Below, in pieces: positions 23,766 to 32,796 of a DNA stretch of 57,416 bases (position 1 is the first letter of the stretch; each line of letters begins with the position of its first letter). The notes below the pieces were generated by a model. That model worked only from the letters and a program-made list of their open reading frames with translations. It had not been told where the DNA came from and did no database searches. The stretch is from NCBI GenBank assembly GCA_016869145.1, contig VGEU01000010.1:1-57416 (forward strand), written 5' to 3'. This stretch comes from Alphaproteobacteria bacterium. Lineage in GTDB: Bacteria; Pseudomonadota; Alphaproteobacteria; MPNO01; VGEU01. The translations under genes were made by a program, and so were the position numbers.

Positions 23766-24986
23766 ATGAGCGCGGAAACCTACCTCGTCATCGGCACCGG
23801 ACAGTCCGGCGCCTGGACGGCGCGTACGCTCCGCGACGAGGGCTTCGCCGGGCGGATCGTCCTGATCGGCGACGAGCGCCACCCGCCTTATGAGCGGCCG
23901 CCGCTCTCCAAGGAGCTTCTGTTCGGCGACATGCCGGTCGAGAAGACCTATGTCTTCCCCGAGCCCTCCTATGGCGAGAAGTCGATCGAGTGCCGCCTCG
24001 GCGTCGCGGTGACGCGGATCGAGCCGGCGGCCAAGCGCGTCCATCTCGGCACCGGCGAGACGCTCGGCTACGACAAGCTGATGATCGCGACCGGGAGCCG
24101 GGCACGACCGCTTCCGGTTCCAGGCGCGCGCCTCCCGGGCGTCTTCTATCTCCGGACGATCGACGACACCCGCGCGATCCGCGCTGCGATCCGCCCCGGC
24201 GGCAACGTCGTCGTGATCGGCGCCGGCTGGATCGGGCTCGAGGTCGCGGCCGGCGCTATCAAGCTCGGCGCCGCGGTGACGGTCGTCGAGGCCGCCGACC
24301 GCGTCTGCGCCCGCGCGCTGACGCCCGACCTCTCCGCCTATCTCCTCGCCCGCCACCGCGCCAAGGGCGCCGACATACGTCTCGGCACCGGCATCGCGCG
24401 GATCACCGGCGAGCCCGGCGCCTCGGGCGTTGTCCTCGCCAACGGCACCACGATCGCGGCCGACCTCGTGGTGATCGGGATCGGCATCGTCCCCAATTGC
24501 GAGATCGCCGAGGCCGCCGGGCTCGCCGTCGACAACGGGATCGTCGTCGACGAGATGGGCCGGACCTCCGATCCGTCGATCTATGCCGCCGGCGATGTGA
24601 CCAATCACCCGAACGCGCAGCTCGGCCGGCGCATCCGCCTCGAATCCTGGGAGAACGCGCAGAACCAGGCGATCAACGCCGCCCGCGCGATGCTCGGCAA
24701 GGGCACCGCCTATGCCGAGATCCCGTGGTTCTGGTCCGACCAGTACGACCTCAACATCCAGCTCGTCGGCCTGCCGCTCGATGCCCGCGACGCCGTCACG
24801 CGCGGCGATCCGGCGGCCGACCAGTTCATCACGTTCTATCTCAAGGACGGCCGCATCGACAGCGCGGCCGCCATCAACGCCGGTCGCGACGTCCGCTTCG
24901 TCCGCCGGCTCATGCAAGCGGGCAAAATCGTCGACCGCGCCCTCCTCGCCGACCCCGCAACGAAGCTCCAGGGTCTCCTCAAATAG
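23766..24986 (+). CDS. ferredoxin reductase (FAD/NAD(P)H-dependent)
   Basis: A 406-residue flavoprotein. The FAD motif is 'LVIGTGQSGAWTARTL', the NAD motif is 'VVVIGAGWIGLEVAAGA', and the second FAD contact is 'SIYAAGDVTNHPN'. A C-terminal reductase domain covers about 320-406. This is the reductase type of three-component ring-hydroxylating oxygenases and cytochrome P450 systems. With the preceding ferredoxin it completes the electron chain NAD(P)H to FAD to Rieske ferredoxin to oxygenase. Its last eight bases overlap the end of the convergent TPR glycosyltransferase gene. Confidence 0.92.
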   Translation: MSAETYLVIGTGQSGAWTARTLRDEGFAGRIVLIGDERHPPYERPPLSKELLFGDMPVEKTYVFPEPSYGEKSIECRLGVAVTRIEPAAKRVHLGTGETLGYDKLMIATGSRARPLPVPGARLPGVFYLRTIDDTRAIRAAIRPGGNVVVIGAGWIGLEVAAGAIKLGAAVTVVEAADRVCARALTPDLSAYLLARHRAKGADIRLGTGIARITGEPGASGVVLANGTTIAADLVVIGIGIVPNCEIAEAAGLAVDNGIVVDEMGRTSDPSIYAAGDVTNHPNAQLGRRIRLESWENAQNQAINAARAMLGKGTAYAEIPWFWSDQYDLNIQLVGLPLDARDAVTRGDPAADQFITFYLKDGRIDSAAAINAGRDVRFVRRLMQAGKIVDRALLADPATKLQGLLK

Positions 24987-27012
24987 CCCACGCCGCACGC
25001 AGCACCGGCATGAGGCCGGCGACAAAGCGGTCGGCATCGACGAGCGCGGAGCCCCGCATGCGCGCCGGCAATGATGTTCGAAGTGCGGCCCGCCGCGCCG
25101 GATCGCCCGCGAGGCCGACCGCGATCGCGACATAACGCGCGCGGTCTTCGGCCGCGAGCGCCTCCGCCCCGACATTGGCGAGGAAGGAGAGCCCCATTCG
25201 GCCGGCAAATCGGTCGCCCACGAGCGTCACGACCGGAACCCCGCGAGAGAGCGCATCGCAGCTCGTCGTGCAGCCGCCGAACGGAAACGGGTCGAGCGCC
25301 ACGTCGATCGCGTCATAGGCGGCGAGATACGCCTCGGGGGGCACGAAGGCGGAGAGTTCCAGCCGCTCGGGCGCGAGGCCGGCCGCACCGAACAGCGCCC
25401 GCATCCGCTCGACACCGGCCGCGTCGGCGAGCCCCTGCGCCATCAGGACGAGCCGGCTCCCGGGCAACTCGGCGAGAATCTCGGCCCAGACCGACGCGAC
25501 GGCCGGATTGATCTTGGCGAGGCTGTTGAAGCAGCCGAACACTACCGGCCCGTCGGCTGCGCGCACGACCGGATTGCGGCGGAGCCCGGTCGCGTCGTAG
25601 CACCACGCGCTCTCGGGATGGCGGAGAACACGCTCGGAATAGTTCGCCTCCGCGCCCTCAGGCACCATGTGTCGATCGGTGAGGATGACATCGATCGCCG
25701 CGACGCCCGTCGTCCCCGGATAGCCGATCCAGGTGATCTGCAGCGGCGCGGCGCGGCGGGCGAACATGCCGAGCCGGTTGTTGTCGGTGTGGCCGGCGAG
25801 GTCGAAGAGCACATCGATGCCATCAGCGCGGATACGCGCCGCGAGCGCCTCGTCGTCGAGCGTCGCGCTCTCGACCCAGCCGCCCGAAGCGGCCCGGATG
25901 CGCGTCGTCACGGCATCGTCGTTGATGCGATCGGCGTAGCACACCGTCCGCACGCCGACGCGCGCCAGCGCCGCCAAGACCGCGACCGTGTAGAGCCCGA
26001 CCGGATGCTGGCCGAGATCGGCCGACACGAAGCCGAGCGTCAGCGCGGTCTTGGCCGGTCTCGCCATCGGCGCGGGCGGCGGCAGGCTCAAGTCCCGGGC
26101 CCAATGCTCGTGCGCGGTGCGCAGCATCGCGGCCGTCTGATCGGTCTGGTAGAGGCTCGCGAGGAGCGCGTTGCTGCGGAGGGTGGCGTTTCCCGGGGCG
26201 TGCGCGACGACGGCCCGATATTGCGCCGCCGCCGCCGTCGCATCGCCGGTGATGAGATGAACATTGGCAGCGTTGCCCATCGCCTCGACCAGGCCGGCAT
26301 CGATCGCCAGCGCCGTCCGGAAGGAGGCGAGCGCCTCGCCATAGCGGCCGAGATGCCGGAGCGCGACACCGAGATGGCTGTGGGCGCCCGCCCGCCTCGG
26401 GTCGCGCGCGATCGCGCCGCGCGCCGCCACTTCCGCCTCCTCGATCCGGCGCACCCGGATCAGCGCAGCGGCGAGATTGTCCCAGGTCTCGGCGTCGTCG
26501 GGACGAAGCGCGATTGCCCGTTGCAGGACCGCGATGCCGTCGAGATCGCGACGCGCCGACACGAGCGCGGTGCCCAGAACGTGATGGGCGAAACCGTCCT
26601 CCGGGGCCCGGCGGACCGCCTCCGCGGCCGTCACCGCGGCGTCCGCCGCGCGCCCCGCCGTGAACTGGATCAAGGCGAGATGGAGGAGGCAGGACACCGG
26701 ATGCGGCAGGCGCGCGACGACCCGACGCAGCGTCGCGACCGCATCGTCCGTCCGTCCGCATTGGACGAGCGCGAGGCCGTGGAGGTGGAGATACTCGCCC
26801 GAGACCGTCACGTCCGGGGCGAGCCCGGCGAGGACGGCGAGCGCATCCGCCGGCCGCCCGAGCCGAAGGAGCGCCTCGCCCTCGATCGCGCGCGCGGTCG
26901 GGTTCCGGCGATCGGCGGCGACGAGACGGGCCGCGCGCTTCCGCGCCGCCTCGAAGCGGCCCGCCCGGAGGTCGCCGAGCGCGGTCTCGATCTCCTTGGC
27001 GGCGCTGCTCAC
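24979..27012 (-). CDS. TPR protein with O-GlcNAc transferase-like (GT41) domain
   Basis: A 677-residue protein. Residues 1-305 form about eight tetratricopeptide repeats. Residues 320-677 are a GT41 glycosyltransferase domain of the OGT/SPINDLY type. Signatures are 'LGFVSADLGQHPVGLY' (H335 is the conserved D-x-G-x-H-P histidine), 'CFNSLAKINPAVASVWAEIL', and 'DPFPFGGCTTSCDALSRGVP'. Bacterial members glycosylate proteins or act on small acceptors; the target is unknown. No signal peptide is visible, so it should be cytoplasmic. GTG at 27012 overlaps the nucleoside hydrolase stop (GTGA) and is chosen for that reason. It ends the minus-strand run that starts with DUF1489 and putA. Confidence 0.87.
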   Translation of the reverse strand: MSSAAKEIETALGDLRAGRFEAARKRAARLVAADRRNPTARAIEGEALLRLGRPADALAVLAGLAPDVTVSGEYLHLHGLALVQCGRTDDAVATLRRVVARLPHPVSCLLHLALIQFTAGRAADAAVTAAEAVRRAPEDGFAHHVLGTALVSARRDLDGIAVLQRAIALRPDDAETWDNLAAALIRVRRIEEAEVAARGAIARDPRRAGAHSHLGVALRHLGRYGEALASFRTALAIDAGLVEAMGNAANVHLITGDATAAAAQYRAVVAHAPGNATLRSNALLASLYQTDQTAAMLRTAHEHWARDLSLPPPAPMARPAKTALTLGFVSADLGQHPVGLYTVAVLAALARVGVRTVCYADRINDDAVTTRIRAASGGWVESATLDDEALAARIRADGIDVLFDLAGHTDNNRLGMFARRAAPLQITWIGYPGTTGVAAIDVILTDRHMVPEGAEANYSERVLRHPESAWCYDATGLRRNPVVRAADGPVVFGCFNSLAKINPAVASVWAEILAELPGSRLVLMAQGLADAAGVERMRALFGAAGLAPERLELSAFVPPEAYLAAYDAIDVALDPFPFGGCTTSCDALSRGVPVVTLVGDRFAGRMGLSFLANVGAEALAAEDRARYVAIAVGLAGDPARRAALRTSLPARMRGSALVDADRFVAGLMPVLRAAWAI

Positions 27013-27917
27013 GATCGGCCCAACCGGTCGATGAGGAGCGCGAAGAACCCGTCCGCATCGACCGTCTCGAGGACGTGGCAATTGGGCTTCTCAGCCTTCC
27101 AGTCGACCGCGGTCCGACCGAGGGTGAGCGCGCTCGCGGTCTCGACCGCCACCTGCGCGGCACGGCCGGCGAAGAGGCGGGGCGCCATCAGATAGGCGAT
27201 CACGCATGGATCGTGCATCGCCGCCCCGGCGCCGCCGGTGCGCGCGAAGCCTGTCGTCATGATATCGGCGACGACGCCCGCCGCGCGCGTGCCGCTCCGC
27301 CGGAGCGCGGCGATCCGCGCGCAGTGCGCGATGACCTGGTGGGTCACGTCGAGGCCGATCATCGTCGCGCCGACGCCGCTCGCGAGCACGACCGCCGCTG
27401 CATGCGGATCGGCGTGAACGTTGAACTCGGCCGACGATGTCACGTTGCCGCGGCCGATCGCGCCCCCCATGAACACGATCGCGCCGATGCGGGCGGCGAT
27501 GTCGGGCGCCTTGACGAGCGCGACCGCGAGATTGGTCAGCGGTCCGAGTGCCGCGATCGTGATCCCGGGCGTCGCGCGGACCGTCTCGACCATCAGATCG
27601 ACGGCGTGGCGGGGATCGGCCGACGTCGCGGCCGGCGCGAGCGCGACACCGCCGAGACCGTCGGTGCCGTGGACATGGGTCGCGGTCTCGAGCCGGCGGA
27701 GGATCGGGCCCGGACAGCCGGCCGCGACCGGCACGTCCTCGCGGCCGGCGAGCGTCCGGAGCCGGCAGGCATTCGCGGTCGTCGTCGCGAGATCGACATT
27801 GCCGCCGACGGTCGTGACCGCGCGGATGTCGAGAAGGTCCGCGGCGGCGAAGGCGAGGAGAAGCGCGACCGCGTCATCGGTGCCCGGATCGCAATCGATC
27901 AGGAGCGGCTGCGGCAC
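27009..27917 (-). CDS. nucleoside hydrolase (inosine-uridine preferring type)
   Basis: A 302-residue Ca-dependent nucleoside N-ribohydrolase. The metal motif 'LLIDCDPGTDDAVALLLAF' is at the N-terminus. 'ALGPLTNLAVAL', 'IVFMGGAIGRGNVTSSAEF' and 'EFNVHADPHAAAVVL' are the standard family blocks. It releases ribose and a base from nucleosides in salvage; base preference cannot be told. GTG at 27917 starts two bases after the putA stop and gives the family N-terminus directly. Its stop overlaps the start of the TPR glycosyltransferase. Confidence 0.92.
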   Translation of the reverse strand: MPQPLLIDCDPGTDDAVALLLAFAAADLLDIRAVTTVGGNVDLATTTANACRLRTLAGREDVPVAAGCPGPILRRLETATHVHGTDGLGGVALAPAATSADPRHAVDLMVETVRATPGITIAALGPLTNLAVALVKAPDIAARIGAIVFMGGAIGRGNVTSSAEFNVHADPHAAAVVLASGVGATMIGLDVTHQVIAHCARIAALRRSGTRAAGVVADIMTTGFARTGGAGAAMHDPCVIAYLMAPRLFAGRAAQVAVETASALTLGRTAVDWKAEKPNCHVLETVDADGFFALLIDRLGRS

Positions 27918-27919
27918 CC

Positions 27920-30900
27920 TCAGTCCTCTTCGAGCGACAGGAGCGCGACATTGCCGCCGCTCGCGGTCGTATTCACCGAGACCGCGCGCTCGAGGGCGAA
28001 ACGCTGCAGATAATGCGGTCCGCCCGCCTTCGGACCGGTGCCGGAGAGACCCTCGCCACCGAAGGGCTGCATGCCGACGACGGCGCCGATCATGGCGCGA
28101 TTGACGTAGACATTGCCGACCGGGAGCGCGCGGCGGATCGCCTCGATCGTCGATTCGATCCGGCTGTGGACGCCGAGCGTGAGGCCGTAGCCGGTCCGCC
28201 GCACCGCGCCGATCACGTCCTCGAGCCAGTCGCCGGCGAAGCGGACGACGTGGAGGATCGGTCCGAACACCTCGCGGTCGAGGATGTCGAGGCGGTCGAT
28301 CGCGAAGGCCCGCGGCGCGAAGAACGTGCCATGTGCCGTCTCGGGCGGCAGCGCGCAGGCGTAAAGGAACCTCCCGTCGCGCGCCATGCGTCCGGCGTGG
28401 GACTCGAGCATCGTCCGGGCATCGGCGTCGATCACCGGACCGACATCGGTCGCGAGCAATACCGGATCGCCGATCGAGAGCTCCGCCATCGCGCCCGTCA
28501 GCATCCGGATCACCCGATCGGCGACGTCGTCCTGGAGGAACAGCACCCGGAGCGCCAAGCAGCGCTGACCGGCGGAGAGGAACGCCGAGATGACGACGTC
28601 CGCCACCACCTGCTCGGCGAGCGCGCTCGAATCGACGATCATCGCATTCTGGCCGCCGGTCTCGGCGATCAAGGGCACGATCGGGCCGTCGCGTCCGGCG
28701 AGTGTCCGGTTGATGAGGCGGCCGACCTCGGTCGAGCCGGTGAATGCGACACCCGCGACGCGCGGGTCGCCGACGAGCGCTGCGCCGATCGTCGCCCCGT
28801 CGCCCGGCACGAGGTTGACGACCGCGCCCGGCACGCCGGCGCGATGGAGGAGGCGGATGACCGCGGCGGCCGCGAGCGGCGTCTGCTCCGCCGGCTTCGC
28901 GATCACCGCGTTGCCGGCGGCGAGGGCGGCGATCACCTGGCCGGCGAAGATCGCGATCGGGAAGTTCCACGGGCTGATGCAGGCGAAGACGCCGCGACCA
29001 TGGAGCGCGAGCCGGTTCGATTCCCCCGCCGGCCCGGGGAGCGCGGCCGGCGCGGCGAAGTCCCGACGCGCCGCATCGGCGTAGAAGCGCGCATAGTCGA
29101 CCGCCTCGCGCACATCGGCGATCGCATCGGCGACCGTCTTGCCACCCTCGCGGATTGCGAGCGCGGCGAGCGCCGGCATCTCCGCCTCGAGTAGATCGCC
29201 GGCGCAGTCGAGGATATTGGCCCGCGCCGCGCCGCCGAGCGCGTCCCGGCCGTTCTGCGCCGCCGCCGCGGCCGTGAGCGCCGCATCGAGCGAGGCGCGG
29301 TCGGCATCGACCGCGATGCCGACGACGCGACGGCGATCGGCCGGATCGGTCACGTCACGCGCGCGTCCGGGCACCATCCGTCCATCGACGATCGGCGCCG
29401 CCTCGGCCCCGGTTGCGACGGCGCGTGCCAGCGCATCGGCGAGCGGATGGAGCGCGAGCGGGTCGGCAAAGTCGATCCCGCGCGCGACCCGGCGCGCGCC
29501 GCCCGCGATCTCGACCGGCAGCGGAATGCGCGGATGTGGGACCACGACGAGCGTCTCGGTTCGGCCGACCGGGTCGGCGACCACCGCCTCGATCGGCACG
29601 TCGTCGTCGATCCAGCGGTTGACGAAGGACGTATTGGCGCCATTCTCGAGGAGACGGCGTACGAGATAAGGCAGGAGATCCTCGTGGCTCCCGACCGGCG
29701 CGTAGACCCGGCACGGCCGCGTGCCGACGATCTGGTCATAGAGCGCCTCGCCCATGCCGTGGAGGCGCTGGTACTCGAACGGGCGGCCGGCCGCGATCGC
29801 GTCGATGGCGGCGACCGTGTGGGCGTTGTGCGTCGCGAACTGCGGATAGAGGCGCTCGCCCGCATCGAGGAGGCGCCGCGCAACCGCGAGGTAGGACACA
29901 TCGGTCGAGGCCTTCCGCGTATAGACCGGGAAGCCGTCGAGGCCGCGTTCCTGCGCGCGCTTGATCTCGGTATCCCAGTAGGCGCCCTTGACGAGGCGCA
30001 CCATGATCCGATCGTCGCGCGCGCGCGCGAGCCGCGCCAGGTGATCGACCACGTGCGGGGCGCGCTTCTGATAGGCCTGGACCGCGAGGCCGAACCCGCC
30101 CCAGCCGCGGAGCGCGGGCTCGGCGAAGACGATGCCGACGACCTCGAGCATCAGATCGCGGCGATGCGCCTCCTCGGCATCGACCGTGAGCCCGATGCCG
30201 ACATCGCGGGTACGGCGGGCGAGTGCGAGGAGCCGGGGCGCGAGCTCGGCGATCACGCGCGTCCGTTGCGCCGTCTCGAAACGCGGATGGAGGGCCGATT
30301 GCTTGACCGAGATGCCGGGCGAGGCGACCGGCCCCCGGCCGTCGGCCCAGGCGGCCACCGCATCGATCGCCGCCGCATAGGCCTCGTGATAGCGCCCTGC
30401 ATCCTCGGCCGTGTGCGCCGCCTCGCCCAGCATGTCGAACGAGTGGCGATAGGCGACGTGGTCGGACTCGGTCGAGCGTTCGAGCGCCTCCTCGATGGTC
30501 CGGCCCATCACGACCTGGCGGCTCAGGATGCGCGTCGCCTGGATCATCGCCTGGCGGATCACCGGCTCGCCGCTCCGCGCGACCAGGCGGCGCACGAAGC
30601 CCCCGATGCCGCCCTCGTCGTCGTCGAGCCGGATCAGGCGTCCGGTCAGCATCAGGCCCCAGATCGGGGCATTGACGAGCACCGATTCGCTGCCGCCAAG
30701 ATGGCGCTCGAAATCCGCGGCCGCGAGCTTGTCGCGGATCAGCCGATCGGCGGTTGCGGCGTCGGGGATGCGGAGCAGCGCCTCGGCGAGACACATGAGG
30801 ACGACGCCCTCGCGGCTCGAGAGCGCATAGGCGTTGAGGAAGGCATCGAGCCCGCCGAAGGCCGATCGCCGCCGACGTGCCTCGGCGACGAGCGCGCGCG

Positions 30901-31061
30901 ACCGCAGCGATCGCGTTCCGCGCCGCCGCCGAGAGGCCGATCTCGGCGAGCCGCGCCCGCACCGCGGCCGTCTCGTCGGCCCGCGTCGCCTCGCGCATCG
31001 GACGGAGCGCGGCATCGTCGGCCGGCAGCGGTCCAAGGAACGAGGGAACCGAGGCCGCCAT
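27920..31061 (-). pseudogene. putA: putA (proline dehydrogenase/P5C dehydrogenase) with a frameshift
   Basis: The gene encodes a short bifunctional PutA of about 1,047 residues without a DNA-binding domain. The proline dehydrogenase half has 'RIMVRLVKGAYWDTEIKRA', 'YQRLHGMGEALYDQ' and 'RVYAPVGSHEDLLPYLVRR'. The P5C dehydrogenase half has 'ACISPWNFPIAIFAGQV' and the catalytic Cys in 'SAGQRCLALRVL'. The reading frame is broken after about residue 57: the start (ATG at 31061, 'MAASVPSFLGPLP') is in one frame and the rest in another. The break is at GCGCGCGCG (30892-30900); two more bases there would restore one frame. Either the gene is recently inactivated or the assembly has a repeat error. 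Everything after the break is intact and well conserved. Confidence 0.85.
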
Positions 31062-31068
31062 GCCGCCG

Positions 31069-31503
31069 CTAGAGGAGACCGAGCTCGCGGAGCTCGGCCC
31101 GGAGCCGCGGCGGCAGCTTCGCCGCGGCGGAGCGATCGATATCGGGCGGTGCGTCGGCGACCTCGAGATAGCGCCAGCCCTGGAACGCCCGCATCGGTCG
31201 CGGCTCGACCTCGACAAGCTTCCGTTGCAGGACGATCGCCGCCCGTCCATGCGCATCGCCCGTCCGGTCGCCGTCGACGAACCGGATGATGCGTTGACGG
31301 GCGCGGATCGCGCCCCGGATGACCCAATAGATCGAGCCGCCGTCGACGATCTCGTCGGCGCGGCGCGGCACGTTGCGCGTCAGATGGCGGAGGATCGCCG
31401 GCCGGCCGGCCGCACGCGCCTCCGCGACGCGGCGCTTCTGGAATTTCGCGATGTCCTCGACCGACTCGGCGCCGACCGCGAGCTTGACGAGATGAAGTGG
31501 CAT
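31069..31503 (-). CDS. DUF1489 family protein
   Basis: A 144-residue protein typical of alphaproteobacteria. The start 'MPLHLVKLAVGAESVEDIA' and the middle 'GGSIYWVIRGAIRARQRIIRF' match the DUF1489 pattern. The function is unknown; no catalytic motif or membrane segment is visible. It ends seven bases before the putA start and is probably cotranscribed with it, as the first gene of the minus-strand run. Confidence 0.8.
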   Translation of the reverse strand: MPLHLVKLAVGAESVEDIAKFQKRRVAEARAAGRPAILRHLTRNVPRRADEIVDGGSIYWVIRGAIRARQRIIRFVDGDRTGDAHGRAAIVLQRKLVEVEPRPMRAFQGWRYLEVADAPPDIDRSAAAKLPPRLRAELRELGLL

Positions 31504-31600
31504 GACGCGCTCCCCGTGCGATGGCCGACCGCCGGCACGTTTCGCGTCCTACTATGGCACCGCCCGGCGTCGACGAGAAGCGCGCGCGATCGTCGGCGTC

Positions 31601-32104
31601 TCAGGTTTTCTTGGTGACGACGAGCGTCGCCTTGCCGAGGCCTTCGCGGATCTGGCGACCGAGTTCGCCGCCGTCGCCGATCAGGTTGTCGCGGAGCACC
31701 GCACGCATCGCATGCACGTGCGCGCCGATCACATCGAGCGTCTGGGGATTGCGTGCGCAACCCTGCCGCGTGAATTTCTCAAGCGAATCGCCGATGGTGG
31801 TGACGAGATCGTAGCCGAAGCTGCCGCCTTGTCCCTTGATCTCGAAGGCGAGCCGGTTGATCCGCTTGATCAGCGGCTCGTGCTCGTCGGGCGTCGCGGC
31901 GAGCTTCCGGTAGACCGTATCGAGCGCGGCGAGGTCCTCGTTCGCCCAATCGACATAGTTCTTGCCGACCTCCTTCACCGCCGCCTCGGCCTTGCGCAGG
32001 AGCGCCGCATCGAAGCTCGGCGCATCCGACGGCCCGGTCGAGAGCTTGGCCTTCAAGGCCCCTGACGCGGGCCTGATCACGACATCGTCCTTCCGATCGG
32101 CCAT
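31601..32104 (-). CDS. HPt-like phosphorelay protein lacking the His
   Basis: A 167-residue helical protein resembling the histidine-phosphotransfer proteins paired with CheY-like regulators in alphaproteobacteria. The family motif, usually A-H-x-I-K-G-Q-G-G-x-F-G-Y, reads 'RLAFEIKGQGGSFGYDLV', with Phe87 at the phospho-accepting His position (codon TTC). The helix-loop after it is otherwise conserved. Without the His it cannot act as a normal phosphotransfer protein, so it may be a docking partner or a decoy. It lies 31 bases after the response regulator gene on the same strand. Confidence 0.75.
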   Translation of the reverse strand: MADRKDDVVIRPASGALKAKLSTGPSDAPSFDAALLRKAEAAVKEVGKNYVDWANEDLAALDTVYRKLAATPDEHEPLIKRINRLAFEIKGQGGSFGYDLVTTIGDSLEKFTRQGCARNPQTLDVIGAHVHAMRAVLRDNLIGDGGELGRQIREGLGKATLVVTKKT

Positions 32105-32135
32105 CGTTTGTCCTTCCGTCGGTTACTTGGCGCGG

Positions 32136-32705
32136 CTACTTGCGCATCAGAGCGTCGATGTCGCTCGAAGACAGCGATGCGGCGTCCTTGTTCTTGCCGC
32201 CGGGCGTCTCCTTCCGCCGTTCCTCGCTCCAGCGCGGCGGACCGAGATTCTGCCGCCGTCGGTCGGGGCCGAAATAGGTCTTGGTCCGGATGAACGGGCG
32301 CGGATGCTCGATGATCGAGATGATCCGCGCATAGAGCGACTTGGCCGAGATCGGGTTGGCCAGGAACTCGTTGACGCCGGCATCCCGGGCATCGCAGATC
32401 CGTTGATGCTCGGTATGACCCGACAGCATGATCATCGGGACATAGGGGTTCGGGCTGTCCTTCGCCGTTCGCACCAGGCGGACGAAGTCAAGGCCGTCGA
32501 GCGGCTCCATGTGCCAGTCGATGATGATGACGTCGGCCGAGAAGTGCTGCAGCTCCTTGAACGCCTCGGCGGCGTCACCGGCCTCGCGGATCGCCTTGAT
32601 CCCGAGGGCGTGCAGGATCGACTGGACGAGCGCCCGCATGTGGCGGTTGTCGTCGACGATGAGGACGCTGAGCTTTTCGAGGCCGAAGCGCGGCTGAGTG
32701 GTCAT
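32136..32705 (-). CDS. CheY-like response regulator with C-terminal extension
   Basis: A 189-residue protein. The receiver domain (10-130) has the acidic pair D18/D19 ('SVLIVDDN'), phospho-acceptor D63 ('IIIDWHMEPLDG') and S95 ('MIMLSGH'). The invariant Lys of the fifth strand loop is replaced by N117 ('EFLANPIS', codon AAC). A basic, probably disordered tail (about 140-189) ends in 'SDIDALMRK'. It has no DNA-binding or enzymatic output domain. It is the first gene of a two-gene operon with the degenerate HPt protein, and a CtrA-type box lies 76-90 bases upstream. Confidence 0.88.
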   Translation of the reverse strand: MTTQPRFGLEKLSVLIVDDNRHMRALVQSILHALGIKAIREAGDAAEAFKELQHFSADVIIIDWHMEPLDGLDFVRLVRTAKDSPNPYVPMIMLSGHTEHQRICDARDAGVNEFLANPISAKSLYARIISIIEHPRPFIRTKTYFGPDRRRQNLGPPRWSEERRKETPGGKNKDAASLSSSDIDALMRK

Positions 32706-32780
32706 CGGGCTTGCATGTTCGCGGGCCGGACCGGCAGCGATGCGGGGCCGGTCGACGCCGCGAGGATGCGGCCGACATGC

Positions 32781-32795
32781 TTAAGGGTCGGTTAA
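32781..32795. promoter_or_regulatory. CtrA-type box (TTAA-N7-TTAA)
   Basis: TTAA at 32781-32784 and 32792-32795 with exactly seven bases between them match the CtrA consensus. The box is 76-90 bases upstream of the response regulator start and just after the transporter stop, so regulation of the response regulator operon is the natural reading. Confidence 0.6.
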
Positions 32796-32796
32796 G

